Source: Cedecea neteri NBRC 105707 = ATCC 33855
Lineage (GTDB): Bacteria > Pseudomonadota > Gammaproteobacteria > Enterobacterales > Enterobacteriaceae
Assembly: GCF_001571265.1 (NCBI RefSeq)
Contig: NZ_BCTL01000011.1
Coordinates: forward strand, 29,534 to 93,533
Length of the DNA stretch: 64,000 nucleotides
Reading direction: 5' to 3'
Below are positions 47,426-60,611 of the stretch, piece after piece (the first letter of the stretch is position 1; each line of letters starts with the position of its first letter). The translations under genes and the position numbers were made by a program. Under the pieces are notes generated by a model. The model saw only the letters and a list, made by a program, of their open reading frames with translations. It made no database searches and had not been told where the DNA came from.

Positions 47426-49873
47426 TCAGCTCGCCTGCTTTTTCGCGGCGCGCTTCGCCTTCGTTGCTGCCGCTATTTTACGGGTTTTGTCCGACGGCGC
47501 TTTGGCTTTCTTCGGTTTCTTTCCGGTCTTCTCTTTCTTCGCTTTCGCGCCGTCTTTCTCTTTACGGAAAGCATTGTCCGGCTCGAAGTTTACGCGTTTG
47601 CCAGCCTGGCGGCGCTTAGACGGCGCACCACCATTTCCGCCTCGTTTCGCTTTGTCTTTTGCAGTTTTACCTTCGCCACGCGGCGCACGTGAGCTTGAGA
47701 TCAGCGCGAAGTCGATTTTACGCTCGTCCATGTGGACAGCTTCCACCCGAACCTCAACGCGGTCACCCAGACGATAAGTCTGCCCGCCGGATTCGCCAAT
47801 CAGGCGCTGACCAATCTGGTCAAAGCGGTAGTAGTCGTTGTCCAGCGTCGAGACGTGAACCAGGCCGTCGATGAACAAGTCAACCAGGCGCACAAAGAAG
47901 CCGAAGCCGGTTACGCTGGCAATAATGCCGTTGAATACCTGGCCGACCTGATCCTGCATGAAGTCACACTTCAGCCAGTCCGCTACGTCACGAGTCGCTT
48001 CATCGGCGCGGCGTTCGGTCATTGAGCAGTGCTGACCCAGCTGCAGCATCTCTTCCATGCTGTAGTGCCAGCCACCGGATTCGGTACTGTTCCCGGTATG
48101 CCCCTGCTCTTTCGCCAGTAAGTATTTAATGGCGCGGTGCAGTGACAGGTCAGGATAACGACGAATTGGCGAAGTAAAGTGCGCGTAGGACTGCAGCGCC
48201 AGACCAAAGTGGCCGCGGTTTTCCGGATCGTAGATTGCCTGCTTCATCGAGCGCAGCAGCATAGTTTGCAGCATTTCGTGGTCAGGACGATCGGCGATAG
48301 ATTCCAGCAGATCGGCGTAATCACGCGGCTCTGGTTTTTGCCCGCCTGGTAACTCCAGACCCAGCTCCGCCAGCACAGAACGGAACGCGGTAATCGCGTC
48401 GTTGCTTGGGCGATCGTGATCTCGGAACAGCGCTGGCTCGTTATTCTTCTCGACAAAACGCGCCGCCGAGATGTTAGCGAGGATCATGCACTCTTCGATA
48501 AGCTTGTGTGCATCATTACGCACGGTCTGCTCAACACGTTCAATACGGCGCTCAGCGTTGAAGATAAACTTCGCTTCTTCGCTTTCAAACGAGATCCCGC
48601 CTCGCTGGGCACGGGAAACTTCCAGCACTTTGTAGAGGTTATGCAGCTCTTCGATGTGCTTAACCAGCGGCGCATACTGCTCGCGTAGCTCCTGGTCGCC
48701 CTGCAGCATATGCCAGACCTTGGTGTAGGTCAGGCGCGCGTGGGAGCTCATCACCGCTTCATAGAATTTATAGCCGGTCAGACGCCCTGCTGCGGAGATG
48801 GTCATCTCGCAAACCATACACAGGCGGTCAACCTGCGGGTTCAGGGAACACAGGCCATTGGAAAGGACTTCCGGCAGCATCGGTACTACCTGCGACGGGA
48901 AGTAAACCGAAGTCCCACGGTTACGGGCTTCGTTATCCAGCGCGGTAGGCGGACGCACGTAGTAGCTTACGTCGGCAATCGCAACCCACAGGCGCCAGCC
49001 ACCACCGCGTTTTTTCTCGCAGAATACGGCATCATCGAAGTCTCGGGCGTCTTCACCATCAATGGTGACAAGCGGCAGATCGCGCAGGTCGACGCGGCCA
49101 ATTTTGGCCTCTTCCGGCACTTCTTCTTTCAGATTTGCAACTTGGGCTTCAACCTCTTTCGGCCAGACGTGCGGGATTTCATGAGTACGCAGCGCCATAT
49201 CAACGGCCATGCCGGTATCCATATTGTCGCCGAGCACTTCAACAATCTTACCGATCGCTTTGGTACGGCGCGTTGGGCGCTGGGTCAGTTCGACCACCAC
49301 CACAAAGCCCATACGGGCACCCATCAGCGCTTCAGGGGGGATCAGGATATCGAAGCTCAGACGGCTATCGTCAGGCACCACAAAACCTACGCCAGCGTCG
49401 GTAAAGTAGCGGCCAACAATCAGCCCGGTTCTTGGCTCCAGCACGCGCACAATGCGCGCCTCGCGGCGGCCCTTACGGTCAGCGCCGAGCGGCTGCACCA
49501 GCACCAGATCGCCGTGCATGCACATTTTCATCTGCTCGGATGAAAGATAGAGATCGTCTTTACGCCCTTCTACGCGCAGGAAACCAAATCCGTCGCGATG
49601 GCCGATCACTTTACCTTTCAGTAAATCCAGGCGTTCCGGCAGCGCGTAACACTGACGGCGGGTGAAGACCAGTTGGCCATCACGTTCCATTGCACGGAGG
49701 CGACGGCGCAAAGCTTCAATCTGTTCTTCACCGGAGATTTTTAGTTCTTCAGCCAGCTCTTCGCGGCTGGCCGGTTTTTCACGTTTTGAGAGATGGTCGA
49801 GAATAAACTCCCGGCTTGGGATCGGGTTTTCGTATTTTTCGGCTTCTCGTTCCTGAAAAGGATCTTTTGACAT
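47426..49873 (-). CDS. rnr: Exoribonuclease R
   Basis: 815 aa (E. coli 813). N-terminal helix-turn-helix, two cold-shock domains, the RNB catalytic domain ([19 protein letters not shown]), an S1 domain ([32 protein letters not shown]) and a lysine-rich tail. A processive 3'-5' exonuclease that degrades structured RNA, also acting in tmRNA quality control. Lies 38 bp after nsrR, first of nsrR-rnr-rlmB as in E. coli. Confidence 0.97.
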   Translation of the reverse strand: MSKDPFQEREAEKYENPIPSREFILDHLSKREKPASREELAEELKISGEEQIEALRRRLRAMERDGQLVFTRRQCYALPERLDLLKGKVIGHRDGFGFLRVEGRKDDLYLSSEQMKMCMHGDLVLVQPLGADRKGRREARIVRVLEPRTGLIVGRYFTDAGVGFVVPDDSRLSFDILIPPEALMGARMGFVVVVELTQRPTRRTKAIGKIVEVLGDNMDTGMAVDMALRTHEIPHVWPKEVEAQVANLKEEVPEEAKIGRVDLRDLPLVTIDGEDARDFDDAVFCEKKRGGGWRLWVAIADVSYYVRPPTALDNEARNRGTSVYFPSQVVPMLPEVLSNGLCSLNPQVDRLCMVCEMTISAAGRLTGYKFYEAVMSSHARLTYTKVWHMLQGDQELREQYAPLVKHIEELHNLYKVLEVSRAQRGGISFESEEAKFIFNAERRIERVEQTVRNDAHKLIEECMILANISAARFVEKNNEPALFRDHDRPSNDAITAFRSVLAELGLELPGGQKPEPRDYADLLESIADRPDHEMLQTMLLRSMKQAIYDPENRGHFGLALQSYAHFTSPIRRYPDLSLHRAIKYLLAKEQGHTGNSTESGGWHYSMEEMLQLGQHCSMTERRADEATRDVADWLKCDFMQDQVGQVFNGIIASVTGFGFFVRLVDLFIDGLVHVSTLDNDYYRFDQIGQRLIGESGGQTYRLGDRVEVRVEAVHMDERKIDFALISSSRAPRGEGKTAKDKAKRGGNGGAPSKRRQAGKRVNFEPDNAFRKEKDGAKAKKEKTGKKPKKAKAPSDKTRKIAAATKAKRAAKKQAS

Positions 49874-49911
49874 TTCGGGTCCTCCGTTGTCATCCGCAGA
49901 TGGAATCGTGA

Positions 49912-50337
49912 TTATTCCACCAACAGTAATTTGTAGAGCGGTTGGTTTTGGTCCACCAGGTCGGCCAGCGTGTGCTTGTCCAGTTCCTGAAGGAAACTTT
50001 GCACCGCCTCAGCCAAAGCCTGTTTGAGTCGGCAGGCAGGGGTGATATGACAAAACTCACTGCTACAGTTCACCAATGAGAGCGGCTCCAGCTCGCGCAC
50101 CACGTCACCAATACGGATCGTTTCCGCAGGCTTACCAAGACGAATGCCGCCATTTTTTCCTCGCACGGCCATGACATAGCCCGCGCGGCTGAGTTGATTG
50201 ATGATTTTCACCATGTGATTACGGGACACACCGTACACCTCTGTGACTTCAGAGATATTGGTCATTCTCCCTTCAGGAAGAGAAGCCATATAAATCAAAG
50301 CACGTAAACCGTAATCAGTAAAACTCGTTAACTGCAC
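49912..50337 (-). CDS. nsrR: Nitric-oxide-sensing repressor NsrR
   Basis: 141 aa as in E. coli. Rrf2 family: winged helix at residues 1-60 ([18 protein letters not shown] ... [20 protein letters not shown]) and three cluster ligands C91, C96, C102 ([13 protein letters not shown]). Nitric oxide disrupts the cluster and frees targets such as ytfE. Its own target site appears in this window at 30282-30304. Upstream, TGTACC (50383-50388) and GGTACA (50397-50402) form a small inverted repeat of unknown meaning. Confidence 0.96.
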   Translation of the reverse strand: MQLTSFTDYGLRALIYMASLPEGRMTNISEVTEVYGVSRNHMVKIINQLSRAGYVMAVRGKNGGIRLGKPAETIRIGDVVRELEPLSLVNCSSEFCHITPACRLKQALAEAVQSFLQELDKHTLADLVDQNQPLYKLLLVE

Positions 50338-50484
50338 ATCAACCTCATGGGTGGGAGGGGAAACGCTTTGCGCAAGGCAAGTTGTACCTTAAAGCAGGTA
50401 CATATTGATGATAAACCAGCCATATGGTTGCCAGCTAATTTATTTGATTGGAATGATGAATAAAGCGGCGGGAAGAAAGCAATA

Positions 50485-50506
50485 CGGGGTGTGATACCAC
50501 ACCCCG
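50485..50506 (-). terminator. Stem-loop after purA
   Basis: CGGGGTGTG pairs with CACACCCCG around ATAC, 9 bp beyond the purA stop. No clean T tract follows on the minus strand, so it is a weak terminator or a 3' stabiliser. Confidence 0.6.
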
Positions 50507-50514
50507 CAACATCA

Positions 50515-51816
<1,302 letters not shown>

Positions 51817-51819
51817 TCA

Positions 51820-51835
51820 AAATCACCGTTTGCTT
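51820..51835 (-). promoter_or_regulatory. Candidate PurR box of purA
   Basis: On the minus strand AAGCAAACGGTGATTT contains the GCAAACG core of the PurR consensus ACGCAAACGTTTGCGT; the second half is degenerate. It ends 6 bp before the purA ATG. E. coli purA is PurR-regulated. Confidence 0.4.
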
Positions 51836-51915
51836 AAAAATGGATTCTACCATCGGTTTCCCAGATGAACAGCCCTTTTAGTATACAAAATCAGTTTCTG
51901 CCGGATAAATTTCAC

Positions 51916-52113
51916 TCAGCTACCAGCACGACTCAACATGTAGTAGATCACGATGCCAGCAACCACAAGACCACCGCCAAAACGACGCAACAATGTGTCC
52001 GGCAATTGCGCCATAGCCAGAATCATTCGCCGCCAGATACGTGGATAAAGCATGGGACCCAGCCCTTCGAGCACTAACACCAGGGCAAGCGCCAGCCAAA
52101 TTGTAGAATTCAT
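51916..52113 (-). CDS. yjeT: YjeT, DUF2065 small membrane protein
   Basis: The start at 52113 (MNSTIWLALALVLVLEGLGPMLYP), with AAGGATGATT upstream, gives 65 aa as in E. coli. Two hydrophobic helices around a basic loop and LRRFGGGLVVAGIVIYYML. Function unknown. A terminator lies 20 bp before it, separating it from hflC. Confidence 0.92.
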   Translation of the reverse strand: MNSTIWLALALVLVLEGLGPMLYPRIWRRMILAMAQLPDTLLRRFGGGLVVAGIVIYYMLSRAGS

Positions 52114-52132
52114 AATCATCCTTTACGGGCAT

Positions 52133-52161
52133 AAAAAAAGAGCCGGTAAACCGGCTCTTTG
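52133..52161 (-). terminator. Terminator downstream of hflC, promoter-proximal to yjeT
   Basis: On the minus strand AGAGCCGG and CCGGCTCT pair around TTTA, followed by a run of seven T. The stem belongs to the 28-bp duplicated segment. Confidence 0.8.
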
Positions 52162-52328
52162 ACGTTGCTGACAAAGAGGAAAAAAGCGTGGTTTTTTCCT
52201 CTTTGTGGTTATCAGCCGAAAATCAATGAATTGATTTTCCTGTTTTTTTAACGAGCCGCCTGGTATTTGGTCTATCACCAGAGGTTTGTCATCGGTTTGA
52301 AGAGCCGGTAAACCGGCTCTTTGACGTT
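52139..52328. repeat. 28-bp direct duplication flanking two perfect inverted repeats
   Basis: Bases 52139-52166 and 52301-52328 are identical (AGAGCCGGTAAACCGGCTCT then TTGACGTT). Between them lie a perfect 15-bp inverted repeat (ACAAAGAGGAAAAAA at 52171-52185 with its complement at 52192-52206) and a perfect 9-bp one (GAAAATCAA at 52218-52226 with TTGATTTTC at 52231-52239). No gene is present. Confidence 0.85.
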
Positions 52329-52337
52329 ACTCAGCGC

Positions 52338-53342
52338 TTAGCGTGCGCTATTTGCTGGCGTTTTCATGTAGCGGAAGAAGTCGCTGTCCGGGCTCAGCAC
52401 CATAATGTCCTGGTTAGACTGGAAGCTAGCTTCATAAGCACGCAGGCTACGGATAAAGGCGTAGAAGTCTGGATCCTGGCTAAATGCATCAGCAAACAGC
52501 TTCGCAGCTTCAGCATCACCTTCACCACGAGAGATACGCCCTTCACGCTCGGCTTCTGCCAGCGTACGAGTCACTTCGTAGTCAGCGGTGGCACGCAGCT
52601 TCTCAGCCTCTTCCTGACCCTGTGAACGGTGACGACGGGCAACCGCTTCACGCTCTGCGCGCATACGGTTGTAAATCGCCTCAGACACTTCAGCGGGCAG
52701 GTTGATCTGCTTGATACGCACGTCCACAACTTCAATACCCAGCGCCGCCATACTGTTCGGGTTAACCACCGGCACTTTGCCGTTGGTTTCTTCAGTAATA
52801 CGTGCCGCTGCAGAAGCAATGGCGTCGTCCGCTGCTGGCGTAGCGACTTCATCATCCGTACCCGCAGAACCGGAGTTCAGAGCATCACGAACGTCCAGCG
52901 TCAGGCGACCACGGGAATCGGTCACGATGTCTTTCACATCCAGACGACCAATTTCAGAACGCAGACGGTCACTGAACTTACGTTTCAGCAGCACTTCCGC
53001 CTGAGACACATCACCACCGCCGGTGGCCAGGTAGTAACGGCTGAAATCGCTGATACGCCACTTGATGTAGGAGTCAACGATCAGGTCTTTCTTCTCTTTG
53101 GTCACAAAGCGATCGGCCTGGTTGTCCATCGTCTGGATACGGGCATCCAGGGTTTTCACGGTTTCAATGAACGGGATCTTGAAGTGCAGACCCGGCTCAT
53201 AGACTACCGGTTTGTTTTCATCATCACGCAGGACTTTGCCGAAGCGTAATGTAATGCCGCGCTCGCCTTCATGCACCACGAACAGCGAGGTGTAGATCAC
53301 GACCAGCACGATGATAATTACTGCAATGAAAGACTTACGCAT
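52338..53342 (-). CDS. hflC: FtsH modulator subunit HflC
   Basis: 334 aa as in E. coli. An N-terminal signal anchor (SFIAVIIIVLVVIYTSLFVV) and an SPFH/band 7 domain (GERGITLRFGKVL ... FSDRLRSEIGRLDVKDIV), then a long helix. With HflK it forms a periplasmic cage over the protease FtsH. It starts 2 bp after hflK. Confidence 0.97.
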   Translation of the reverse strand: MRKSFIAVIIIVLVVIYTSLFVVHEGERGITLRFGKVLRDDENKPVVYEPGLHFKIPFIETVKTLDARIQTMDNQADRFVTKEKKDLIVDSYIKWRISDFSRYYLATGGGDVSQAEVLLKRKFSDRLRSEIGRLDVKDIVTDSRGRLTLDVRDALNSGSAGTDDEVATPAADDAIASAAARITEETNGKVPVVNPNSMAALGIEVVDVRIKQINLPAEVSEAIYNRMRAEREAVARRHRSQGQEEAEKLRATADYEVTRTLAEAEREGRISRGEGDAEAAKLFADAFSQDPDFYAFIRSLRAYEASFQSNQDIMVLSPDSDFFRYMKTPANSAR

Positions 53343-53344
53343 CG

Positions 53345-54604
53345 TTATTCACTCCCTACGCGCTGGGTATCGTTGCGCAGTGCGTTAGCACGACGCTGAT
53401 CCATGATATCGCCACTCGAGGAGGACGAAGAGGTGCTGGCACTGCTGCTTGAGCTGGACGCTGGCGGCAGACGCAGCAGATTGTTCGCTGCGCTGTTATC
53501 GCTCTTTGCGGCCGGCTGCTGAGCGCCACCCTTCAACATCTGATCCAACGGCAGCACCATCAGGTTGCCACCTTTATCGTTAACCAGCACTTTACGGGTG
53601 TGGCTAAGGACTTTTTCCATGGTTTCGATATACAAACGCTCGCGAGTGATTTGCGGTGCGGCTTTATATTCTGGCAGCATCTTCGCGAAACGAGCCACTT
53701 CACCCTGCGCTTCCAGGACGGTCTGTGCTTTATAAGCACGAGCTTCTTCCAGAATACGCTGAGCCTGGCCGTTTGCACGTGGCTGAACTTCGTTGCTGTA
53801 AGCTTCCGCTTCACGAATGTACTGCTGTTCGTTCTCACGAGCGGCAATCGCATCATCAAAGGCGGCCTTAACTTCTTCCGGCGGACGTGCCGTCTGGAAG
53901 TTGACGTCCAGCAGGGTGATGCCCATGTTGTAAGGCTTGATAGTTTCTTCAAGCTCACGCTGGGTATCGCTACGAATCACGGTACGACCCTCGGTCAGGA
54001 TCTTATCCATGGTGTATTTACCGATAACGCCGCGCAGCGCGCTGTCGGTAGCCTGACGCAGGCTGTCATCCGCACTGGTCACGCTAAACAGGTAACGCTG
54101 TGGATCGGTAACGCGGTACTGCACGTTCATCTCAACGCGCACCACGTTTTCGTCAGAGGTCAGCATCACACCGGACGCCGCCAGTTCGCGAACCGATTCA
54201 ACGTTCACTGCCTGAACGCTGTCGATAAACGTAGGTTTCCAGTTCAGACCAGGCTCAACCAGATGGCTGAATTTACCAAAGCGGGTCACAACACCGCGTT
54301 CGGCTTCTTTAATGGTATAGAACCCGGTTGCGGCCCAAATAATGACCGCGGCAGCGGCAACGATACCGACCACGCGACCACCAATAGGATTACCCGGCCC
54401 CTGCGATGCATTACCACCGCCGCTGCCACCGCTTTTCCCGCCGCCAAGGCCACCGAGTTTTTTGCTCAGCTTGCGGAAGATATCATCCAGATCAGGTGGA
54501 CCCTGATCGCGCCCTCCTTTGTTACCCCCAGAGTCGCCGCCAGGCTTGCTGCTTCCCCACGGGTCGCGGTCCTGTCCGTTATTACCGGGCTGATTCCACG
54601 CCAT
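53345..54604 (-). CDS. hflK: FtsH modulator subunit HflK
   Basis: 419 aa as in E. coli. A Gly-rich cytoplasmic N-terminus, a membrane helix (GIVAAAAVIIWAATGFYTI, about residues 80-98), an SPFH domain and a Ser-rich C-terminus (SSSSSASTSSSSSSGD). Partner of HflC. Located 84 bp after hflX. Confidence 0.97.
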   Translation of the reverse strand: MAWNQPGNNGQDRDPWGSSKPGGDSGGNKGGRDQGPPDLDDIFRKLSKKLGGLGGGKSGGSGGGNASQGPGNPIGGRVVGIVAAAAVIIWAATGFYTIKEAERGVVTRFGKFSHLVEPGLNWKPTFIDSVQAVNVESVRELAASGVMLTSDENVVRVEMNVQYRVTDPQRYLFSVTSADDSLRQATDSALRGVIGKYTMDKILTEGRTVIRSDTQRELEETIKPYNMGITLLDVNFQTARPPEEVKAAFDDAIAARENEQQYIREAEAYSNEVQPRANGQAQRILEEARAYKAQTVLEAQGEVARFAKMLPEYKAAPQITRERLYIETMEKVLSHTRKVLVNDKGGNLMVLPLDQMLKGGAQQPAAKSDNSAANNLLRLPPASSSSSSASTSSSSSSGDIMDQRRANALRNDTQRVGSE

Positions 54605-54688
54605 GTTTATGCTCCATATTTGTTGTGCGGTGATATCCCCCTAGGGGGAAATAGTCTTCAGGACATTTATGAGCCGACTTGATTACGT

Positions 54689-55969
54689 CTAAACGATGTA
54701 ATCCGCGAGTGCCGGTTCTTGTTTACAAAGGCGACGCCAGTCCACGATAGGCATACGGACTTCTAACCCTACGCAGCCGTCTTCCTCTGTCCACTCTTTT
54801 TCTATTGCCTGAAGCTGATAAAAACGGCTCCGCAAACGCCCTGCCTGAGGGGGTAAACGCAGCGTATGCTGCGCAATTTCACCAGACAAACGCTCCGTCA
54901 GAGCCTGGAAAAGCAGTGGGACACCGGCCCCGGTCTGCGCGGAAAGCCAGACGCGGATCGGCACATTCTCGTCGTTACGATCGATACGCGGCTCAAACTC
55001 ATCCAGCGCATCGATTTTATTCATGACCAACAGGGTTGGGATTTCATCCGCCTCAATCTCTTCCAGTACGGTATCGACTGCTGCAATGTTTTCCTGTATC
55101 CGGAAGTCGGCCGCGTCAATCACGTGTAACAACAGCGTGGCCTGACGAGTCTCCTGCAAAGTGGCTTTAAACGCTGCTACTAAATCATGCGGCAGGTGGC
55201 GAATAAAACCGACAGTATCTGCCAACACGGTTTCGCCCACGTCGGCGACGTCAATACGGCGCAGTGTAGGATCGAGTGTGGCAAATAGCTGATCCGCGGC
55301 ATAAACATCGGCCGCGGTAATTCTATTAAATAGCGTGGATTTACCGGCGTTGGTGTAACCCACCAATGAAATCGTCGGCACATCTGCTTTATTACGTGAA
55401 CGCCTTCCCTGCTCGCGCTGTTTTTCTACGCGCGCCAGGCGCGAGAGAATCAGCATAATACGGTTGCGCAGCAGGCGACGGTCCGTCTCGAGCTGAGTTT
55501 CACCCGGACCACGTAAACCAATCCCGCCTTTTTGGCGTTCAAGGTGGGTCCAGCCGCGCACGAGGCGAGTAGCCAAATGGCGGAGCTGAGCCAGCTCAAC
55601 CTGCAATTTACCTTCATGGGTACGTGCACGTTGGGCAAAAATATCTAAAATTAACCCGGTGCGGTCGATAACACGGCACTGACACAGGGCTTCCAGGTTA
55701 CGTTCCTGGGCGGGGGATAACGCATGATCAAACAGCACAACCGACGCCCCAGTGGCTTTAACAGCCTCGGCAATCTCAACGGCTTTGCCTTCACCAACGA
55801 AATACTTTGGGTGCGGGGACTTGCGGCTACCGGTTACCACCTGCAGTGCTTCGACACCGGCTGAAGAGACCAGGGATTCAAACTCCGCCAGGTCCTCCAT
55901 GTCTTTGTCTTGCGAAAAATAGATGTGAACCAGCACCGCCTGCTCACCGGCATCATAACGGTCAAACAA
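54689..55969 (-). CDS. hflX: Ribosome-associated GTPase HflX
   Basis: 426 aa as in E. coli. An N-terminal HflX domain, then a G domain: G1 [13 protein letters not shown]3 DTVGFI, G4 NKID; also [18 protein letters not shown]. It splits stalled 70S ribosomes, notably after heat shock. Follows hfq by 75 bp across a leaky terminator. Confidence 0.97.
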   Translation of the reverse strand: MFDRYDAGEQAVLVHIYFSQDKDMEDLAEFESLVSSAGVEALQVVTGSRKSPHPKYFVGEGKAVEIAEAVKATGASVVLFDHALSPAQERNLEALCQCRVIDRTGLILDIFAQRARTHEGKLQVELAQLRHLATRLVRGWTHLERQKGGIGLRGPGETQLETDRRLLRNRIMLILSRLARVEKQREQGRRSRNKADVPTISLVGYTNAGKSTLFNRITAADVYAADQLFATLDPTLRRIDVADVGETVLADTVGFIRHLPHDLVAAFKATLQETRQATLLLHVIDAADFRIQENIAAVDTVLEEIEADEIPTLLVMNKIDALDEFEPRIDRNDENVPIRVWLSAQTGAGVPLLFQALTERLSGEIAQHTLRLPPQAGRLRSRFYQLQAIEKEWTEEDGCVGLEVRMPIVDWRRLCKQEPALADYIV

Positions 55970-55983
55970 GCGTATAACCTCTC

Positions 55984-56017
55984 AAAAAGACCAGCGGGGA
56001 ACGCAGCTGAACTGGTC
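55984..56017 (-). terminator. Terminator-like stem between hfq and hflX
   Basis: On the minus strand GACCAG and CTGGTC enclose a GC-rich loop and are followed by TTTTT, 15 bp before hflX. It probably lowers, but does not abolish, hflX expression in the superoperon. Confidence 0.65.
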
Positions 56018-56044
56018 CCCCGACCGGGAAAACAGCAAGCGACC

Positions 56045-56368
<324 letters not shown>

Positions 56369-56457
56369 TTATATGTTTGTTGTTTGTCACTCAAGAGCGA
56401 TTAGCTCTGAAAAACTGCGTAAAAATTTGCGCACGCTGACGATTCAATTGTACACAT

Positions 56458-57402
56458 TCACCCATGCTTCGCACTAACAACCTGTAGCACTTCGCTGTAT
56501 GCCTGCTCCGGCTTTTCACTGTCTAACCAGTGGACACCTTCCCAGCCACGCAGCCAGGTCATCTGGCGCTTAGCCAACTGACGCGTCGCGCAAATACCTC
56601 GATAAACCATCTCATCATGTGAAGTTTCACCCGCCAAATAAGACCACATCTGGCGGTAACCCACGCAACGGATGGAAGGCATCTCCGTATGCAAATCTCC
56701 GCGAGCAAAAAGCGCCCGCACTTCTGCTTCAAAACCTGAAGCCAACATCTGATGAAAACGCTGCTCAATTCGCTGATGGAGCAGTTCACGGCTCGCCGGG
56801 GCGATGGCGAACTGATGCACATGATACGGCAGAGCTTCTCCTGACGTTTGCGTCAGTTCCGTTAAAGTTTTACCCGAAATGAAAAAAACTTCCAGTGCCC
56901 GGGAAAGCCTTTGCGGATCATTTGGATGAATCCGGGCAGCGGCAACCGGATCGATTTCTTCCAGTTGACGATGCAGCGCATTCCATCCTTGCTCTGCCGC
57001 CTGTTGCTCTATCTTTGCCCTGACTTCCGGATCCGCCGACGGGAGCGGCGAAAGTCCTTCAAGCAGCGCTTTAAAATAGAGCATGGTCCCACCGACCAGC
57101 AGCGGGATACGCCCGGCGGCGGTAATTTCAGCCATCTCGGCCAGCGCATCACGGCGAAAATCTGCCGCAGAGTACGCCTGAGCCGGGTCAAGCAGGTCCA
57201 GTAACCTGTGCGGTGCCAAGGCTTGCTCTTGTTCCGTTGGCTTAGCGGTACCGACATCCATCCCACGATAGATGAGGGCCGAATCCACGCTTATCAACTC
57301 TACCGGCAAAGTTTTACGCAAATTAATAGCAAGTGCCGTCTTGCCTGAGGCCGTTGGCCCCATTATAAAAATTGCCTGTGGCCTTTTTTTATCTTCAGTC
57401 AT
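56458..57402 (-). CDS. miaA: tRNA dimethylallyltransferase MiaA
   Basis: 314 aa (E. coli 316). P-loop [12 protein letters not shown] at residue 15, [34 protein letters not shown] and RCVGYRQMW. It adds a dimethylallyl group to A37 of tRNAs reading UNN codons. Its start overlaps the mutL end by 8 bp. Promoters for hfq lie inside miaA in E. coli. Confidence 0.97.
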   Translation of the reverse strand: MTEDKKRPQAIFIMGPTASGKTALAINLRKTLPVELISVDSALIYRGMDVGTAKPTEQEQALAPHRLLDLLDPAQAYSAADFRRDALAEMAEITAAGRIPLLVGGTMLYFKALLEGLSPLPSADPEVRAKIEQQAAEQGWNALHRQLEEIDPVAAARIHPNDPQRLSRALEVFFISGKTLTELTQTSGEALPYHVHQFAIAPASRELLHQRIEQRFHQMLASGFEAEVRALFARGDLHTEMPSIRCVGYRQMWSYLAGETSHDEMVYRGICATRQLAKRQMTWLRGWEGVHWLDSEKPEQAYSEVLQVVSAKHG

Positions 57403-59266
57403 CTTTCAGGGCGTTCATCGCCGATTGTAAATCAACAGGTTGTAGCAAACCGCCGGGCGGGGATTTCACCAACTGCGGGCAAAGACGTTCTACGTCTGCC
57501 AGTAGGGTAATCGCCTGAGCCTGGCTCCACTGTTCGTGATCGCTTGCCAAATGACGGGCAATCCACAAAGCCAGCTGGCTCGCCGAAACATCGGCCTGTT
57601 GCGCCAAGTATCCTGGCAGTTCGTGAATCAAGATTTGTAAATTTTGTTTCCGTAAAGGTAAAGGTACCGTGCGAATTGTTATCTGCCGGGCATCCGTATC
57701 GAATTCGATACCCATTTCTTTCAAAAGCGCCTGATATTTAACCAATACGTCATGTTCTTCGCGACTGACTTTCAGCCGCAGCGGAATCAGCAGCGGCTGA
57801 GCTCGCAGACCTTCACTTCCCGGTGCCAGTTGAGCCTGTTTTAGCCACCGTTCGGCAACGACCAGCGAAAGCAGAGAAAGTTTTCCCTGTCGCTCCAGCA
57901 AAGCTTTATCGGGCGGCAATACCGTTAATACCCGACCAAAGCTTTGCGAGTGGCCTTCAAGCGCTGCCGGCTCTTCAGCACGGGCTGCAGGTTCTACTTC
58001 TGGAGTATCCAACAGCTGGCGATACAGCGCGCCTTGCTGCTTCTGGTAGCCCGGTGCGGCATGAGGCCAAAGCGGCGTTCCTCCCGTCTCACCGGAGCGG
58101 CCGCCGCCGGAAGGCGATGGCGAAGCCTGCCGTGGCGCAGCCTCACGAGGCTCACGCGCGACGGCAGGCGTGGCAAACTGGTTACGCCCGGCGGCGACAC
58201 GGTTTTCCGGCTGCCAGCGTTCCACTGGCGTCTCCGCCGTTTCCTCCAGCGCCAGCGCGTTTTTGCCTTGCTGCTGAAGTACGCTAATCACGCCCTGATA
58301 GATAAAGTCATGTACCAGACGTGACTGATGAAAGCGAACCTCATGCTTCGCCGGGTGGACGTTAACGTCCACCTGATGCGGGTCGATCTCCAGATACAGT
58401 ACAAAGGCCGGCTGCTGATCCACGCCCAGCTTGTCTTCACAGGCCTGGCGAATCGCATGGTTAATTAAGCGGTCGCGCATCATGCGTCCGTTAACGTAAC
58501 AATACTGGATCTCAGCTAATGCAGAAGTGGTAGCAGAAGGTTCAGCGACCCAGCCACGTAGCGTTAAATCGCCGTGCTGCCACTCAATGGCAAGCGCCTG
58601 TTCAAGAAACGGCGTACCGCAAATCGCCCCCAGACGGCGCTCGCGCGGAGCACCTTCCTGCACGGCACGGTACTGGCGGATCATTTTGCCGTTGTGATTG
58701 AGCGTAATAGAAACGTCGAAGCGCGCCAGCGCGATACGGCGAACCACTTCATCAATATGATTAAATTCAGTTTTTTCGGTGCGCATGAACTTACGGCGCG
58801 CTGGCGTGTTGTAAAACAGATCGAGAACTTCAAGCGTCGTCCCGACAGGATGCGCGGCTGGTTTGACCGTAACATCCTGATCGCGCCCTTCAGCATAGGC
58901 CTGCCAGGCTTCGTTTTGTTCCGCGGTACGTGAAGTCAGAGTCAGACGAGAAACTGAACTGATACTCGCCAACGCTTCACCGCGGAAGCCGAGGCTGATA
59001 ATAGCCTCAAGATCGTCGAGAGAAGCGATTTTACTGGTGGCATGGCGAGCCAGCGCCAGCGCCAGCTCCTCTTGCTTGATGCCGCAGCCGTTATCACGAA
59101 TACGGATAAGCTTCGCGCCGCCGCGTTCGATATCGATATCAATCCGCGTGGCGCCGGCATCAAGGCTGTTCTCAACCAGTTCCTTCACTACCGACGCAGG
59201 ACGCTCTACAACCTCGCCAGCGGCGATCTGGTTCGCAAGCTGCGGCGGCAGAACCTGAATCGGCAT
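57395..59266 (-). CDS. mutL: DNA mismatch repair protein MutL
   Basis: 623 aa (E. coli 615). GHKL ATPase domain: [59 protein letters not shown], then a Pro/Gly-rich linker (about residues 340-430, the least conserved part) and a C-terminal dimerisation domain. No DQHA(X)2E endonuclease motif is visible, as in other gamma-proteobacterial MutL. It links MutS to MutH and UvrD. Confidence 0.97.
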   Translation of the reverse strand: MPIQVLPPQLANQIAAGEVVERPASVVKELVENSLDAGATRIDIDIERGGAKLIRIRDNGCGIKQEELALALARHATSKIASLDDLEAIISLGFRGEALASISSVSRLTLTSRTAEQNEAWQAYAEGRDQDVTVKPAAHPVGTTLEVLDLFYNTPARRKFMRTEKTEFNHIDEVVRRIALARFDVSITLNHNGKMIRQYRAVQEGAPRERRLGAICGTPFLEQALAIEWQHGDLTLRGWVAEPSATTSALAEIQYCYVNGRMMRDRLINHAIRQACEDKLGVDQQPAFVLYLEIDPHQVDVNVHPAKHEVRFHQSRLVHDFIYQGVISVLQQQGKNALALEETAETPVERWQPENRVAAGRNQFATPAVAREPREAAPRQASPSPSGGGRSGETGGTPLWPHAAPGYQKQQGALYRQLLDTPEVEPAARAEEPAALEGHSQSFGRVLTVLPPDKALLERQGKLSLLSLVVAERWLKQAQLAPGSEGLRAQPLLIPLRLKVSREEHDVLVKYQALLKEMGIEFDTDARQITIRTVPLPLRKQNLQILIHELPGYLAQQADVSASQLALWIARHLASDHEQWSQAQAITLLADVERLCPQLVKSPPGGLLQPVDLQSAMNALKDD

Positions 59267-59275
59267 GTTATCTCC

Positions 59276-60598
59276 TTAATTAGTCACAGCGACCTGCTGC
59301 GGCGAACCCAGTTGGGTACGGGCAGTTTGCTCATTCGATGGAGCTGACTGTAGCGGGTGCTCGCGGAAATAGTTACGCAGCCCCTCATAAATGGCCTGGG
59401 CAATTTGCTGCTGGTAAGAGTCGCTGCCAAGCAAACGCTCTTCAGAACTGTTGCTGATGAAGCCCGTTTCAACCAGCAGTGAAGGGATATCCGGTGAACG
59501 CAGCACGCCCAGGCTCGCGTGTTCCGGGCGGCGCTTATGCAAAGAACCTACGCGCTGGAGCTGCGCCAGCACTTTAGTCGCCACATCATACCCGACGCGC
59601 TGGGAATGGCCGAACTGCAAATCCAGCACGGCCTGGCTTAGGTAGGGATCGGCCTGACTGTTTGCCAACACGTCTCCCGCACCGCCCAGCAGCTCAGACT
59701 GCTTCTCATGTTGCTCCAGCCAGCCCGCCATTTCACTGTTCGCACGGCGGTTAGAAAGCACCCAGACGGATGCGCCAGTGGCATCGCGATTCGGCGCGGC
59801 ATCTGCATGAATGGACACCAGCAGGTTCGCATTCTGCTTACGCGCCACGTCAGAACGCCCCATTACCGAGATAAAATAATCGCCATCGCGGGTCAGCACG
59901 CCACGGAACATCGGGTCATCGTTTAACAGGGCTTTCAGCTTCCGAGCGATAGAAATAGTGACGTTCTTTTCCTGAGTTCCACCAGGACCAATCGCGCCGG
60001 GGTCCTGACCGCCGTGACCGGCATCAATGGCGACCACAACGGTATCCGTCGGGCCGCTGTTTTTCGCGCGAGCCGCCGGGCGAGTCACGGTATTAGAACC
60101 TATCACACCGGTGACCTGCTGAGGTTTAAACGGATTACGAGCCGGGTCGGGAGCCTGGACAGGCGCAGCGGGGTCAGCGCGTTTGGTTACAACCGGCGGT
60201 GGTGGAGGTACGTCAGCGTTAATCGTAAAGATGACGGTATAATTGGCCCCGTTTTGCTGCTTCACGGCGCGGGTTTTGCCGGGCTGGGTTAAATCAACGA
60301 CCAGCCGTAAAGATTGATCATCTTTTGGCTGCCCGGAGCTGATGCTTTTCACCAGATTATTGCCGCTAAACTGCAGCGGCAGCCCGCGAATCACGCCGGT
60401 TTGTTTGATATCCAGCGCAACGCTTCGCCTATTATCCTGTGAAAAAGTGTATTCCGGGTCGCCCATAAAACTAAAGGTGATACGCGCCTGATTCTCACCG
60501 TTAGAAACCTGAATATCCGACAGCGCCGCCGCCCCAGCCTGTGCGCAGCACAGCAGCAGGAACCCGGCCATCAACCAACCTTTCACGCGATAGATCAT
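59276..60598 (-). CDS. amiB: N-acetylmuramoyl-L-alanine amidase AmiB
   Basis: 440 aa (E. coli 445). Signal peptide ([17 protein letters not shown]), AMIN domain ([18 protein letters not shown]), Pro-rich linker (VPPPPPVV) and zinc amidase_3 domain ([47 protein letters not shown]). Periplasmic; cleaves septal peptidoglycan when activated by EnvC. Lacks the LysM repeat found in some relatives. Confidence 0.97.
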   Translation of the reverse strand: MIYRVKGWLMAGFLLLCCAQAGAAALSDIQVSNGENQARITFSFMGDPEYTFSQDNRRSVALDIKQTGVIRGLPLQFSGNNLVKSISSGQPKDDQSLRLVVDLTQPGKTRAVKQQNGANYTVIFTINADVPPPPPVVTKRADPAAPVQAPDPARNPFKPQQVTGVIGSNTVTRPAARAKNSGPTDTVVVAIDAGHGGQDPGAIGPGGTQEKNVTISIARKLKALLNDDPMFRGVLTRDGDYFISVMGRSDVARKQNANLLVSIHADAAPNRDATGASVWVLSNRRANSEMAGWLEQHEKQSELLGGAGDVLANSQADPYLSQAVLDLQFGHSQRVGYDVATKVLAQLQRVGSLHKRRPEHASLGVLRSPDIPSLLVETGFISNSSEERLLGSDSYQQQIAQAIYEGLRNYFREHPLQSAPSNEQTARTQLGSPQQVAVTN

Positions 60599-60611
60599 CC
60601 CGTCATCCTTG

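Noticed and set aside
46619..47692. 357-codon open frame opposite rlmB and the end of rnr
   Set aside because: It crosses two real genes and a palindromic repeat on the antisense strand; no start signal or domain.
53600..54682. 360-codon open frame opposite hflK
   Set aside because: Antisense shadow of a GC-rich gene; hflK is complete and conserved.
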